Positions 16,608 through 25,550 of a stretch of DNA of 64,000 nt are shown here, one piece after another. Under the pieces are notes generated by a model, which searched no databases, was not told the DNA's origin, and worked only from the letters and a program-made list of their open reading frames with translations. A program made the position numbers and the translations under genes. Every line of letters begins with the position of its first letter. The first letter of the stretch is position 1. The DNA comes from Dyadobacter diqingensis (lineage in GTDB: Bacteria > Bacteroidota > Bacteroidia > Cytophagales > Spirosomataceae): positions 1,374,033-1,438,032 of the forward strand of contig NZ_JAMXKF010000001.1 in assembly GCF_024220585.1 (NCBI RefSeq). Direction: 5' to 3'.

Positions 16608-19600
16608 TTAAAAATCAAGTGACAGCTTAAACCCATAAGAGCGGATACTTGGTAAAGTAGCTCTTAGAATACCCTGACTGGATCCAACACCACTGAATGC
16701 CGATTCGGGATCTTCATGACGACCTGATTTATTCCACTGAAATACATTTCTTCCAACCAAAGCAAGCGTTACGTTATTCAGTTTATAAGCTCTTGTCAGG
16801 TTTGAAGGTAAAGTAAAGGCAATCGAAATTTCTTTCATCTTGAAATTCGTTGCGCTGTAAGTTCTCGTCGATGTGAAGTTCCAGATGATATCGCCATAAC
16901 CATTGTATGGGAAATCATAGAACGTATTGTTGGCATCAGCACCGTTGACGATATAATCTGTGTCTTTGGCATCTTCCGGTTTGCCCTCGTAAGCAGGGTT
17001 CAGGAACACACCTTTCACATAACTTGCATCCTGGAAATCTGAACGTTTTCCATCATTGTTACTGTTAATGGCGTCAAACTGACTTGCCCCAACAGCCGGC
17101 CAAACCATTCCGCCGTGTTCTGCATCACGCCCGCCTTTCCACAATGGATTGTTGTCGCCAGATCCCAGAGTGGTGACCGCACGTCCGTTTGACTCAAGAT
17201 ACTGCTGATTAACCGAAACATATTTTCCGCCTTTACGAAGACTTCCAACCATGTTCAAAGTAAATTGTTTGTACCGGATTGTGGTGTTCATACCAAGAAT
17301 AAAATCCGGGTTGAAGTTACCAAGCTGTCCGCGGTCTCTTTCATCCGACGACTTCTGGATTTTTCCTTCATCACCATCCAAAAGCGCCATACCTGCATAT
17401 TTACCCGTTTTCACGCGCATTACAGGGTTTTCTTCATAGATATTTCCAATCGTTTCACCTTTCGCGATTTTCACTTTCGTTTTTCCGTCATAATTGGCAA
17501 ATACGTAACCGTTTGGAGCAAAACTACTGGATAGTCTTGTGATCGTCGCTTTATAATGTGTAAAGCTACCGGCAACATCCCATGAGAAATCCTTTGTTTT
17601 GATCGGCGTAAACGTCAGTCCCCATTCATACCCTTTGCTTCTTACATCTCCGATATTGGTCAGCAAGCCCGCGTAACCGGAACCTTTAGGAAGCGGAATG
17701 TTATCGATCTGATCTTTTTGATCCTTGATGAAGTAGGTGAAGTCAAATTTCAAACGGTTACGGAATAACCACAGATCAAGCCCTGCTTCCTGCGTTACGG
17801 AGTGCTGCGCCTTAATATTTTTATCAACCAGCGAAGCGTTGATGCTTACCGTATTGATAGCGCCCCATGGACTCGCATCATACGTGTAGGTATCAACAGA
17901 TCTTTTTCTCACCAAACCGTTCCCCACATCAGCAAGTCCCAGACGGAATTTCAGCAAACTGAATGCTTCCGGTAATTTGAAACTTTCCGAAGCAAGCCAG
18001 CTGAAAGAAGCCGATGGATAGAAATAATGGATTTTTTCTTCTGGCAAAACACCTTTCCAGTCATTACGTCCGGTCAGGTCCAGGAAGAATTTTTCGTCCC
18101 AGCCGATCGTCGCGGTACCATAAGCACTCACCGACTTGGTCGTCATAAAAGGATCGCCTTTCAAGGAAATGGTCCCGGCCTTGATATTGGGTAAGGTAAA
18201 CAAGGCCGGCGAGTTAAGATCGGCTCCTGTAATTTCCTGGCTGTTGGTATTCGTAAAACGGTAATTTCCACCACCGGCAACACTCAGCGAAAGTTTCCCA
18301 AAGTTTTTGGTGAAAGTTAAAATCGCGTCGGAGTTAGCTTCAATACTGCTGTTATTTCCTGAAACATACTGACCAAAAGCATCACTTTTATCACCCCACG
18401 ACTGGCGCAGTTCATAATTCTCCTTAACATTTTCCATCCCGGTTCTTACCAGAAATGAGAAATGATCCGATAATTGCCAGTTAAGCTGGACTTTGCCAAA
18501 AAAGTTATCTCTTCCGAAACTATGAATTTTTTCGTAAGTCGTCCACCATGGATTATTTTCAGACACAGCTATTCCGTTATCTTTCATAATGGCGCCGTTT
18601 TGTCTCACGCCTTCGAAACCATCCAGCCAGTAACTTTTCATCTCGCTCAATGGCTGAAGGTTGCTTGGCATATTAAAGAGCAAGCTGTTCAACACACTGT
18701 TCGAACCGGTTGTATTGGCTTTATTCGGGTTGAAGGTGTTGATGTAGCTTGCGTTAACGGAGACCGACAAACGATTGGTGATATTGTACTGGGAATTGAA
18801 ATTCACCGACTTCTGCTGCGTTTTGGTATTCGGCATAACACCTTTATTTGTCATGTTCGACAACGACAAACGGAACGAACCTTTATCATAATTACCCGTT
18901 ACACCAATGTTATTGGTAATGGTGCTTCCGGTTTGTAAATAAGCTTTCACCCGGTTTTCATTGGAAGAAACCATCGGGCCATTTTTCCAGGCTTTTGCTT
19001 TTACGTCCCAATAATCTGCTGTGAACTTACCATCCAGTTTTGGTCCCCAGGTATCCGTGTTATCGTACTGCCATTCATAGGCGCGTTCACCTTGTCCGAA
19101 TTCCGTCTGGCTTTCTATAAACTGGTAAGGTTTTTCTACCGAGGCCATCGTCGAGAAAGATACACCCAGGCCTTTTTTAGCTCCTTTTCCGGTTTTGGTT
19201 GTGATCATTACCACACCATTTCCGCCTTCGGCCCCATACAGGGCACCTGCGCTACCACCTTTCAGAATGGTCACAGATGCAATATCATTCGGGTTAAGCT
19301 GAGACAAAATATTTCCAAAGTCAACACCGTCCTTTGAAGTGAAGGTCTGCGTACCAACCGGAATACCGTCGATAACATACAGCGGTTGTCCTTTTACAGC
19401 TACATTGGTACCGCCGTCGCCGGTTGTAGGCATCACAGTTGTTCCCCGAATATTGACCAAAACCGATGAAGTAGGGTCACTGCTCAGGCTGGTCAGGTTA
19501 ACACCGCTCACCTTTCCGTCAAGCGACTTCATCAGGTTCGGGTTTCCGGCCTTAACCAGATCTTCATTATTAATACTACTTACCGAATATGCGAGAGATC

Positions 19601-19976
19601 TGGTCGCTCTGTTGATTCCCAACGCTGTTACGACCACCTCTTTTAGATTTTCTGCACTTGGAGCGATAGCAAAATCCACTACACTCCTTCCATTCACGGG
19701 AACATCCTCCTGGTTATATCCAACAAAAGAAAAAACAAGCACGGGATTGGTGCCGTTTACTTCGATGGAATAAGTTCCGGCCGCATTGGTTGTGGTTCCT
19801 GTCTGCGTTCCTTTCAGAATAATGTTAACACCAGGCATTATCGTCCCATCTTCCCGGGACGTAACCTTACCTGTCACCACGTTTTGCGCACAGGCCAGCG
19901 AAACGCATGTTCCTGCCAGCAAGGCTATCAGAAACAACCGCCTGAGCGTACATTGAATAATAGAGTTTGGATTCAT
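16608..19976 (-). CDS. SusC/RagA TonB-dependent outer-membrane transporter, pair 2
   Basis: This 1122-residue protein has a signal peptide (about 1-30, ending SLACAQ), a regulatory-like beta domain (VVTGKVTSREDGTIMPGVN to SVVDFAI), a plug with VVVTALGINRATRSLAYSV, PLYVIDGIPVG, NPNDIASVTILKGGSAG and NGVVMITTKTG, and a barrel ending GFKLSLDF. The plug differs from that of pair 1 by an insert rich in Thr and Gly before PLYVIDG (TVMPTTGDGGTN). It takes up an unknown nutrient with its susD. A short FecR-like reading frame lies 170 bases upstream on the same strand, which suggests that this transporter once belonged, or still belongs, to a sigma/anti-sigma regulated set. Confidence 0.95.
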   Translation of the reverse strand: MNPNSIIQCTLRRLFLIALLAGTCVSLACAQNVVTGKVTSREDGTIMPGVNIILKGTQTGTTTNAAGTYSIEVNGTNPVLVFSFVGYNQEDVPVNGRSVVDFAIAPSAENLKEVVVTALGINRATRSLAYSVSSINNEDLVKAGNPNLMKSLDGKVSGVNLTSLSSDPTSSVLVNIRGTTVMPTTGDGGTNVAVKGQPLYVIDGIPVGTQTFTSKDGVDFGNILSQLNPNDIASVTILKGGSAGALYGAEGGNGVVMITTKTGKGAKKGLGVSFSTMASVEKPYQFIESQTEFGQGERAYEWQYDNTDTWGPKLDGKFTADYWDVKAKAWKNGPMVSSNENRVKAYLQTGSTITNNIGVTGNYDKGSFRLSLSNMTNKGVMPNTKTQQKSVNFNSQYNITNRLSVSVNASYINTFNPNKANTTGSNSVLNSLLFNMPSNLQPLSEMKSYWLDGFEGVRQNGAIMKDNGIAVSENNPWWTTYEKIHSFGRDNFFGKVQLNWQLSDHFSFLVRTGMENVKENYELRQSWGDKSDAFGQYVSGNNSSIEANSDAILTFTKNFGKLSLSVAGGGNYRFTNTNSQEITGADLNSPALFTLPNIKAGTISLKGDPFMTTKSVSAYGTATIGWDEKFFLDLTGRNDWKGVLPEEKIHYFYPSASFSWLASESFKLPEAFSLLKFRLGLADVGNGLVRKRSVDTYTYDASPWGAINTVSINASLVDKNIKAQHSVTQEAGLDLWLFRNRLKFDFTYFIKDQKDQIDNIPLPKGSGYAGLLTNIGDVRSKGYEWGLTFTPIKTKDFSWDVAGSFTHYKATITRLSSSFAPNGYVFANYDGKTKVKIAKGETIGNIYEENPVMRVKTGKYAGMALLDGDEGKIQKSSDERDRGQLGNFNPDFILGMNTTIRYKQFTLNMVGSLRKGGKYVSVNQQYLESNGRAVTTLGSGDNNPLWKGGRDAEHGGMVWPAVGASQFDAINSNNDGKRSDFQDASYVKGVFLNPAYEGKPEDAKDTDYIVNGADANNTFYDFPYNGYGDIIWNFTSTRTYSATNFKMKEISIAFTLPSNLTRAYKLNNVTLALVGRNVFQWNKSGRHEDPESAFSGVGSSQGILRATLPSIRSYGFKLSLDF

Positions 19977-20145
19977 AACTTTTTAGAATAATAATTGGAC
20001 AAAGACTTATGTACTATCAGCACTGAAATTCGTCGTTAATTCCCTTCACCTGATGAAATGGAAAGAATCGTGGTTTATGCCTGTTAAAAATGTATTAGGT
20101 TATTTTAGTAAATTCATTTTCAGAGGTTGCAAATCTCTATCGCGA

Positions 20146-20343
20146 TCAGGCTTTCTCCTGACTCTGGCCGGAGTTTCCTTCATTCTCTTTCAACAACCGG
20201 TCAAAATAAATTTCAAGAGCATCGGAATACTTTTGCTGTTCATTTTCGTTATTAATACCTTCCAGCAACTCACCCAGTTCTTCCCCGGAAAGCTTGTTAG
20301 CGATCAGTTTGCCGATCAATTTTTCAGCCCGGGAAGGTGTCAT
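20146..20343 (-). CDS. Short FecR-like N-terminal stub (anti-sigma fragment or small protein)
   Basis: A 65-residue frame starting MTPSRAEKLIGKLIANKLSG and continuing EELGELLEGINNENE, then YSDALEIYFDRLLKEN. This helix-turn-helix-like pattern (LI..KLSGEEL.ELL) resembles the cytoplasmic N-terminal domain of FecR-type anti-sigma factors, which sit beside TonB-dependent transporters in Bacteroidota. No membrane helix and no FecR periplasmic domain follows; the next frame stops at once and no continuation is visible. It may be a truncated FecR, a stand-alone regulator, or a coincidental frame. Position and strand fit a leader gene of the susC-susD pair downstream. Confidence 0.45.
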   Translation of the reverse strand: MTPSRAEKLIGKLIANKLSGEELGELLEGINNENEQQKYSDALEIYFDRLLKENEGNSGQSQEKA

Positions 20344-20586
20344 ATGCTTAGCTGGTTAGTCTGTGATATGATACTGTACCGCCGAAAGAAGAGACTATCA
20401 TTTTTAGTTGTTTTTTTAAAATTAACAGTAGGTTAACACAGGAAAGCGGTTAGGCGTATTTCAAGGGATCCCGGAGTTTATTTAACGGGACTTCGTCATA
20501 ACAAATGATTTAAGCGTATTTTTGAAAAATATAAAGCATAGTCGCAATTGAAAATCGTGACAAAACAGAAACACGGGCAGGGCAGA

Positions 20587-22008
20587 ATGAAGGATACACT
20601 ACGCTATCAAACGATTTACTTTTTATTTGCTTTTTTCTTCTTTGCGGGATCGCTGCGCGCTCAGTCGCCAGCGGATAGCGTCGCACACGTGATCATTGGC
20701 GATATACGTGTGGAGGGAAACCATCGTACGCGCACCGGCATCATTACCCGGGAGCTGGCCATTAAGTCGGGAGATACGATCAGAACCAACCTGCTGGCGG
20801 AAACTTTGGAAATCGACCGCCGCAAAATCATCAATACCAATTTGTTTGTTGTCGTTGAAATGATCCCCGAACCCAATGCCGATTCGGTCCGTACCGATGT
20901 GCGCGTTGTGGTAAAAGAGCGTTGGTACCTTATTGCAACCCCGGTTTTCCAGCTGGCCGACAGGAATTTCAACGAATGGTGGTACGACCGCAACCGTGAT
21001 TTTAGCCGCATCATTTACGGCATTTATTTAAGTTACGGCAACGTATCGGGCCGCGCCGACAAACTTCGTGTGCTGGCTGAGTTTGGTTTTATTCCAAAAT
21101 TTGAGGTTTCCTATTCTCTTCCTTATCTTGATAAAGCACAAAAAACCGGTATTACCGTAGGAGCCTCCTATTCAACCAATAAAACGATGGCTTACCGAAC
21201 CTGGCGTGATAAGCTCAGTTATCTGAACAGCGAAGATATCAACAAAAAGCGCTTTTACTCCTTTGTAACCTTAACCCGCCGGAATAAATATTACACCTTT
21301 CATTCGCTTGATCTGCGTTGGAGCTCGACGAACATTACGGATACGATCGCTGTATTAAATCCAAATTATTTCCTGAAAGGCAGAACAAAACAGACTTATT
21401 TCCAGCTTACCTATTCATACAGCTACGACAAACGTGATAATTTCCAATACCCACTGAGAGGACGTGTTGGCGGGATCCAGTTTTCGAAAATCGGGTTGCT
21501 GCCGTCGGATAAGATAAACCAGGCTTATGCGTATGGTTCGTACAAACAATTTTTCCAGCTGAGTGAGCGCATATTTGCCAACTCGGGGATCCGCGCCCGT
21601 TTTTCTGTTCCCAAAAGACAACCTTATCTGCAAACAATCGGACTGGGTTATCGCAATGACCTGGTGCGGGGTTATGAGCTTTACGTCGTTGACGGACAGG
21701 ATTATGGACTAATCAAAAATGAGCTGAAATATAAATTATTCTCTTTGCAGAAACATTTGTCCTGGATACCTGTACGGCAATTTAACACCATTCCGCTCGC
21801 TGCCTATCTGAACACCTTTGCCGATGCTGCCTATGTCAGGAACAGTTATCCTGAATTCAGCAATACGCGGCTTGGAAACAAGGTCATATACGGCGGTGGC
21901 GCAGGAATTGATGTCGTGACTTTTTACAACATTGTGGCCCGTTTCAACCTAACCATCAACGGAAAAGGCGAACGCCGCTTCTTTTTCAACATTGCCAGAG
22001 AGTTCTAA
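20587..22008 (+). CDS. Omp85/BamA-type outer-membrane protein with one POTRA domain
   Basis: The open frame starts with a TTG at 20548, but the ATG at 20587 is preceded by AGGGCAG and directly starts the signal peptide (MKDTLRYQTIYFLF to SLRAQ); 473 residues. Residues about 30-110 form one POTRA-like unit (VIIGDIRVEGNHRTRTGIITRELAIKSGD, in two parts), and the rest is a beta-barrel with YDKRDNFQYPLRGRVGG and VRGYELYVVDGQDY, resembling the surface-antigen D15 barrel. The terminal residue is Phe. The single POTRA argues against the essential BamA, which has five; it looks like a small accessory Omp85 protein for assembly or secretion. Confidence 0.82.
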   Translation: MKDTLRYQTIYFLFAFFFFAGSLRAQSPADSVAHVIIGDIRVEGNHRTRTGIITRELAIKSGDTIRTNLLAETLEIDRRKIINTNLFVVVEMIPEPNADSVRTDVRVVVKERWYLIATPVFQLADRNFNEWWYDRNRDFSRIIYGIYLSYGNVSGRADKLRVLAEFGFIPKFEVSYSLPYLDKAQKTGITVGASYSTNKTMAYRTWRDKLSYLNSEDINKKRFYSFVTLTRRNKYYTFHSLDLRWSSTNITDTIAVLNPNYFLKGRTKQTYFQLTYSYSYDKRDNFQYPLRGRVGGIQFSKIGLLPSDKINQAYAYGSYKQFFQLSERIFANSGIRARFSVPKRQPYLQTIGLGYRNDLVRGYELYVVDGQDYGLIKNELKYKLFSLQKHLSWIPVRQFNTIPLAAYLNTFADAAYVRNSYPEFSNTRLGNKVIYGGGAGIDVVTFYNIVARFNLTINGKGERRFFFNIAREF

Positions 22009-22195
22009 TTTAGGTCAAAACTGGGTAACATTTTCCTTATTCGTTATCACAAACAAGCATCAAAATCTATCGGCATAGCTTTTTTAGGCCCTTATTTGGC
22101 AATTCAGGTAGTTATTTGCCGGCTTTGCTGAAAACCAATGCCCAACATTTTACCACAAATTGATAGTCCGCATTAAAAAACAAGCTGATAATAGT

Positions 22196-22203
22196 TAGAT
22201 TTG
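22196..22203 (+). promoter_or_regulatory. Possible -7 promoter element
   Basis: TAGATTTG matches the Bacteroidota -7 consensus TAnnTTTG and ends 24 bases before the ATG of the lipoprotein gene at 22228. No clear TTTG lies at the expected -33 position, so this is a partial match only. Confidence 0.35.
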
Positions 22204-22227
22204 CGGTATTAATCCTTTTAGCGAAAC

Positions 22228-22821
22228 ATGACATACTTTACCACTCTAAGAAACACTTTAATAGTTGTTATTCTGGCGTTTGCACTTGGAAACTGCACCA
22301 GTAAGACAAAAGATGAGAAGGAAGCAACGGTTACAGATTCTACCGCACTGGCTACGCCTTCGGCCGAAGAACTGAACAGCGACCAGTCTGCCCTGCTTCA
22401 GGAAATACTGGGCAATTCTTCCGATGGTGTTTTTCGTGGCATAACTTTTGGAGATCCTTTAAGCAAGGTCAAAGCAACCGAAACCTATGAAATGTTTGAG
22501 GATGTGGCCGACCATGTGGGTTTTACCAAGGAAACAGAAAAGCTTGAAACGATCGACATCCAATATTTCCTTACCGCCGACAAACGTGTGAATAAAATTA
22601 CCGTGGATGTGTATCTGAACAGTCCGGATGCTACCAAGCAGTTGTGGAATGCCGGAAAAAACCATTTTACGGAGACATATGAGGCTCCAAAAGAGAAGGA
22701 TAAGATCGTTACCTGGAACAAAAACTCGATACATGTAACAATGGAAGATGTATCGGAAGGAAAAGATTACGGCCTGAAATTTCAGTTCACGCCTGATAAA
22801 AATGTACTTGCTGCTAAATAA
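22228..22821 (+). CDS. Lipoprotein of unknown function
   Basis: This 197-residue protein carries a lipoprotein signal (LAFALGNC, Cys23), then an acidic Ser/Thr linker. A globular part begins near residue 70 (GVFRGITFGDPLSKVKATE), followed by alternating beta strands (LETIDIQYFLT, RVNKITVDVYL). I do not recognise the family; the GITFGDP start resembles small periplasmic lipoproteins of Bacteroidota. It ends 6 bases before a secreted cyclophilin gene, so the two are almost certainly co-transcribed. That suggests an envelope protein-folding or assembly context, together with the Omp85 protein upstream. Confidence 0.7.
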   Translation: MTYFTTLRNTLIVVILAFALGNCTSKTKDEKEATVTDSTALATPSAEELNSDQSALLQEILGNSSDGVFRGITFGDPLSKVKATETYEMFEDVADHVGFTKETEKLETIDIQYFLTADKRVNKITVDVYLNSPDATKQLWNAGKNHFTETYEAPKEKDKIVTWNKNSIHVTMEDVSEGKDYGLKFQFTPDKNVLAAK

Positions 22822-22827
22822 TTTACG

Positions 22828-23535
22828 ATGAAATTAAACCGCCTGACTTTACTGACAGTTTGCTGTCTGATTGCCCTAAATACCTTTGCCCAGAAAAAAT
22901 CAAAAAGAGATTATGTGGTGACTATTTCAACGGATGAAGGAAAAATGCGCCTGATTCTGTTTGATGAAACCCCCAAACATAAAGCCAATTTTATAAAACT
23001 TTCAAAAGATAAATTTTACGACGGCCTGCTTTTCCATCGGATCATTAAAGATTTTATGATTCAGGGTGGTGACCCTAACTCCAAAAATGCAAAACCTGAG
23101 GATATGCTGGGCAGAGGCGATAACGGCTATAAAATTCCAGCTGAAATAGAACCAAACCTGTTCCACCGCAAAGGAGCGTTGGCGGCCGCCAGGGATAATA
23201 ATCCAAAAAAGGAATCAAGCGGATGTCAGTTTTATATTGTCGAAGGAAGAAAATGGAGCAAATCGGAGCTTGACAAACAAGCCTCCCGCGCCGCCAGAAA
23301 ATTGACGGATGCTCAGAAAAAAGTCTATGAAACAGAAGGCGGAACACCACATTTGGATGGTGCCTACACCGTTTTCGGTCAGGTGATTGACGGCATTCCC
23401 GTACTGGATTCCATTAGTGCAAAACCAAAAGACGAGCGCGACCGTCCGGATAAGGATGTTAAAATGAAGGTCTCGGTTAAGAAAATGAAAAAGAAAAAGA
23501 TTACCAAAAAATACGGTTACGTTTTTGCGAGTTAA
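22828..23535 (+). CDS. Secreted peptidyl-prolyl cis-trans isomerase, cyclophilin type
   Basis: A 235-residue protein with a signal peptide (MKLNRLTLLTVCCLIALNTFAQ). The cyclophilin domain shows MRLILFDETPKHKANFIKLS, FYDGLLFHRIIKDFMIQGGDP (in two parts) with the catalytic Arg in FHRI, ESSGCQFYIVEG, and AYTVFGQVIDGIPVLDSI. An insert of about 40 residues rich in Lys, Arg and Ala (WSKSELDKQASRAARKLTDA) sits between the QFYIV strand and the VFG strand. The C-terminus is lysine-rich (KKMKKKKITKKYG). The enzyme speeds proline isomerisation of exported proteins in the periplasm. An intrinsic terminator follows. Confidence 0.93.
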   Translation: MKLNRLTLLTVCCLIALNTFAQKKSKRDYVVTISTDEGKMRLILFDETPKHKANFIKLSKDKFYDGLLFHRIIKDFMIQGGDPNSKNAKPEDMLGRGDNGYKIPAEIEPNLFHRKGALAAARDNNPKKESSGCQFYIVEGRKWSKSELDKQASRAARKLTDAQKKVYETEGGTPHLDGAYTVFGQVIDGIPVLDSISAKPKDERDRPDKDVKMKVSVKKMKKKKITKKYGYVFAS

Positions 23536-23572
23536 TCCAATCAGATATTAATTACCTTCGGTTACTTTTCTA

Positions 23573-23608
23573 GTCCCTCAATTTTCGCAAAATTGAGGGA
23601 CTTTTTTG
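23573..23608 (+). terminator. Intrinsic terminator of the lipoprotein-cyclophilin operon
   Basis: GTCCCTCAATTTT and AAAATTGAGGGAC form a perfect 13-bp stem with a CGC loop, followed by six T. Confidence 0.9.
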
Positions 23609-23647
23609 TCTTATCTTGCATCCAAACAAAACATTGCCACTACCGAC

Positions 23648-24592
23648 ATGACGGTTACTTCCTTAGCACCTTCACAAGCAGATTCATCAAAAAAACGTTT
23701 CCTGATTACCGGTTCCAATGGTCTTCTCGGGCAGAAACTCGTAGAATTACTGATTCAGGATGTATCAATCCATACCATCGCCACGGCGCGAGGGGAGAAC
23801 CGGCTGCCATTTAAAGAGCACTATGAATATCTGCCCATGGATATTACAGATCCTGAACAAATTGAGGCAGTAGTTGCGGCAACAAAACCGGACGTGATCA
23901 TTCACACGGCTGCCATGACCAATGTGGACCAGTGTGAAATGGAAAAGGACGATTGCTGGAAACAAAATGTTAATGCAGTTGAATTTCTGGTTTCTGCATG
24001 TCAAATACACAATGTATTCCTCGTACACGTTTCCACCGATTTTATTTTCGACGGGAAAGCCGGTCCGTATACCGAAGAAGCAGAACCTAACCCGGTCAGT
24101 TTTTACGGATGGAGCAAATATGCAGCTGAGAAAATAGTCATTCATTCCGATATCAAATGGGCGATTGCGAGGACTGTCCTTGTTTATGGCATAGCGCATG
24201 ACATGAGCCGGAGTAATATTATTCTTTGGGTAAAGAAATCTCTGGAAGAGGGGAAAAATATAAAGGTGGTGACGGATCAGTTCAGGACCCCGACGCTTGC
24301 GGAAGATCTGGCTCAGGGTTGTTTCCTCATCGCGGATCAAAAGGCAGAAGGTATCTTTAATATTTCAGGGAAAGACCTCTATACGCCTTATCAGATGGCC
24401 ATGATGGCTGCCGATTATTTTGGTCTGGACACATCCCTGATTGCTCAAACCGACGCGTCCAGTTTTACACAACCCGCCAAACGCCCGCCCCGTACCGGTT
24501 TCGATCTGACAAAATCAGAAAAAATATTGGGATACAAACCACATACCTTTCAGGAAGGCATAGCAATCCTGGCTAAACAGATCGGTGCCTGA
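23648..24592 (+). CDS. RmlD-type SDR sugar-nucleotide reductase
   Basis: A possible TTG start at 23606 would lie inside the terminator of the preceding gene, so the ATG at 23648 is preferred; 314 residues. The NAD(P)-binding motif is TGSNGLLGQK (residues 21-30). Then follow PDVIIHTAAMTNVDQCE, VSTDFIFDGKAGPYTE and the catalytic YGWSK. C-terminally, VTDQFRTPTLAEDLA and the short C-terminal domain resemble dTDP-4-dehydrorhamnose reductase and related extended SDR enzymes. No other rhamnose-pathway gene is nearby, so the exact substrate is open. It stands alone, closed by a strong hairpin. Confidence 0.85.
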   Translation: MTVTSLAPSQADSSKKRFLITGSNGLLGQKLVELLIQDVSIHTIATARGENRLPFKEHYEYLPMDITDPEQIEAVVAATKPDVIIHTAAMTNVDQCEMEKDDCWKQNVNAVEFLVSACQIHNVFLVHVSTDFIFDGKAGPYTEEAEPNPVSFYGWSKYAAEKIVIHSDIKWAIARTVLVYGIAHDMSRSNIILWVKKSLEEGKNIKVVTDQFRTPTLAEDLAQGCFLIADQKAEGIFNISGKDLYTPYQMAMMAADYFGLDTSLIAQTDASSFTQPAKRPPRTGFDLTKSEKILGYKPHTFQEGIAILAKQIGA

Positions 24593-24597
24593 TCATC

Positions 24598-24634
24598 GCC
24601 ATGTTCACCCCAATTTTAATCGGGTGAACATGGC
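24598..24634 (+). terminator. Hairpin behind the SDR gene
   Basis: GCCATGTTCACCC (24598-24610) and GGGTGAACATGGC (24622-24634) form a perfect 13-bp stem. No long T-tract follows on either strand, so termination may be weak or factor-dependent. Confidence 0.45.
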
Positions 24635-24752
24635 TTAGCGTTTATAATGCGGTTATTATAATCATGTTCATTTCACGTGTCGCAAACGCAGAAACTACAT
24701 ACAACTTTTCGACACTTCGCACCTTTGCATCGAATTTAAGTTCATAACATAG

Positions 24753-25463
24753 TCAATTCGGCAGGATAGTGCTTATTTCGAAAGGAGTATTTTTGTTGGT
24801 CGAAGGCGACATCTTTTTAACATTACTCCTCTTTACATAGAAATTAATCTCGTTGGCCGGTATACCTTTCTCACCGTTCACAAGGATAGTATCATTCGGA
24901 GAATTTAGCTTCAACCAGCCAGTTTCGTTTATTAAATAATAGCTTTGGTTTATTTCAAAAAACAAGGCGTTGTTTCCAAGTTTTACATTTTCTATTTTAT
25001 CTTCAAAATCAACTTTTTGTTTCACCTCGTTGAAACCTTTTAGCACATCTTTATAAGTGTTGATCTTACCCATCTTAAGTTCAGAGAAGGCGGGAGATTT
25101 ATTATTTGAATTTTGCATCGCGAAGTAATATGTGGCACTCAGACGTGAGCCAATATTCCCCCACCGTTCCTTTTGAGCATACAAATTATATCCTATTTTT
25201 TTCAACTTGATATTAAAATTGATCTCGCCATCCGTTGAAAGTTTAAGCACTATATCAAAATATCCCTCTTTATTCGTGGATCCTAATACATCGTTTTGAT
25301 CATTGTAAATTGCCACTCCGGAAATTGGCAATAATGTTTTAGAATCGACAATCAGCCCATTAATATTTATGGTTGTCATTTTCTGAAAATTAAATGCAAA
25401 TGAATATCCACTATTGATCGCAGTTAACACGATTGCCATAAATAAGATCCGTAGCGGTTTCAT
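24753..25463 (-). CDS. Secreted protein with carboxypeptidase-regulatory-like domain
   Basis: The ATG complementary to 25461-25463 (MKPLRILFMAIVLTAINSG) gives a signal peptide; 236 residues. Residues about 28-110 look like a CarboxypepD-regulatory-like beta-sandwich: TININGLIVDSKTLLPISGV, LGSTNKEGYFDI, then a KKIGYNLYAQ strand. The rest (YKDVLKGFNEVKQKVDFED onward) has no match I can name. Such domains usually anchor or decorate surface proteins; here no barrel or enzyme part is attached. The coding sequence is more AT-rich than its neighbours, as are the 25500 region and the hydrolase gene upstream, which might reflect acquisition. Confidence 0.65.
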   Translation of the reverse strand: MKPLRILFMAIVLTAINSGYSFAFNFQKMTTININGLIVDSKTLLPISGVAIYNDQNDVLGSTNKEGYFDIVLKLSTDGEINFNIKLKKIGYNLYAQKERWGNIGSRLSATYYFAMQNSNNKSPAFSELKMGKINTYKDVLKGFNEVKQKVDFEDKIENVKLGNNALFFEINQSYYLINETGWLKLNSPNDTILVNGEKGIPANEINFYVKRSNVKKMSPSTNKNTPFEISTILPN

Positions 25464-25550
25464 AGTTATAAGATTTGCGGTTAATAATATCAAATACTTT
25501 TCTTTTAAACCAGATAAATCAAGTGAATTACTTTTATTACCAGTAATTTT

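Noticed and set aside
20548..20586. TTG start for the Omp85-like gene
   Set aside because: The added 13 residues precede an otherwise complete signal peptide; the ATG at 20587 has a better ribosome site.
23606..23647. TTG start for the SDR gene
   Set aside because: It would start inside the T-tract of the preceding intrinsic terminator.
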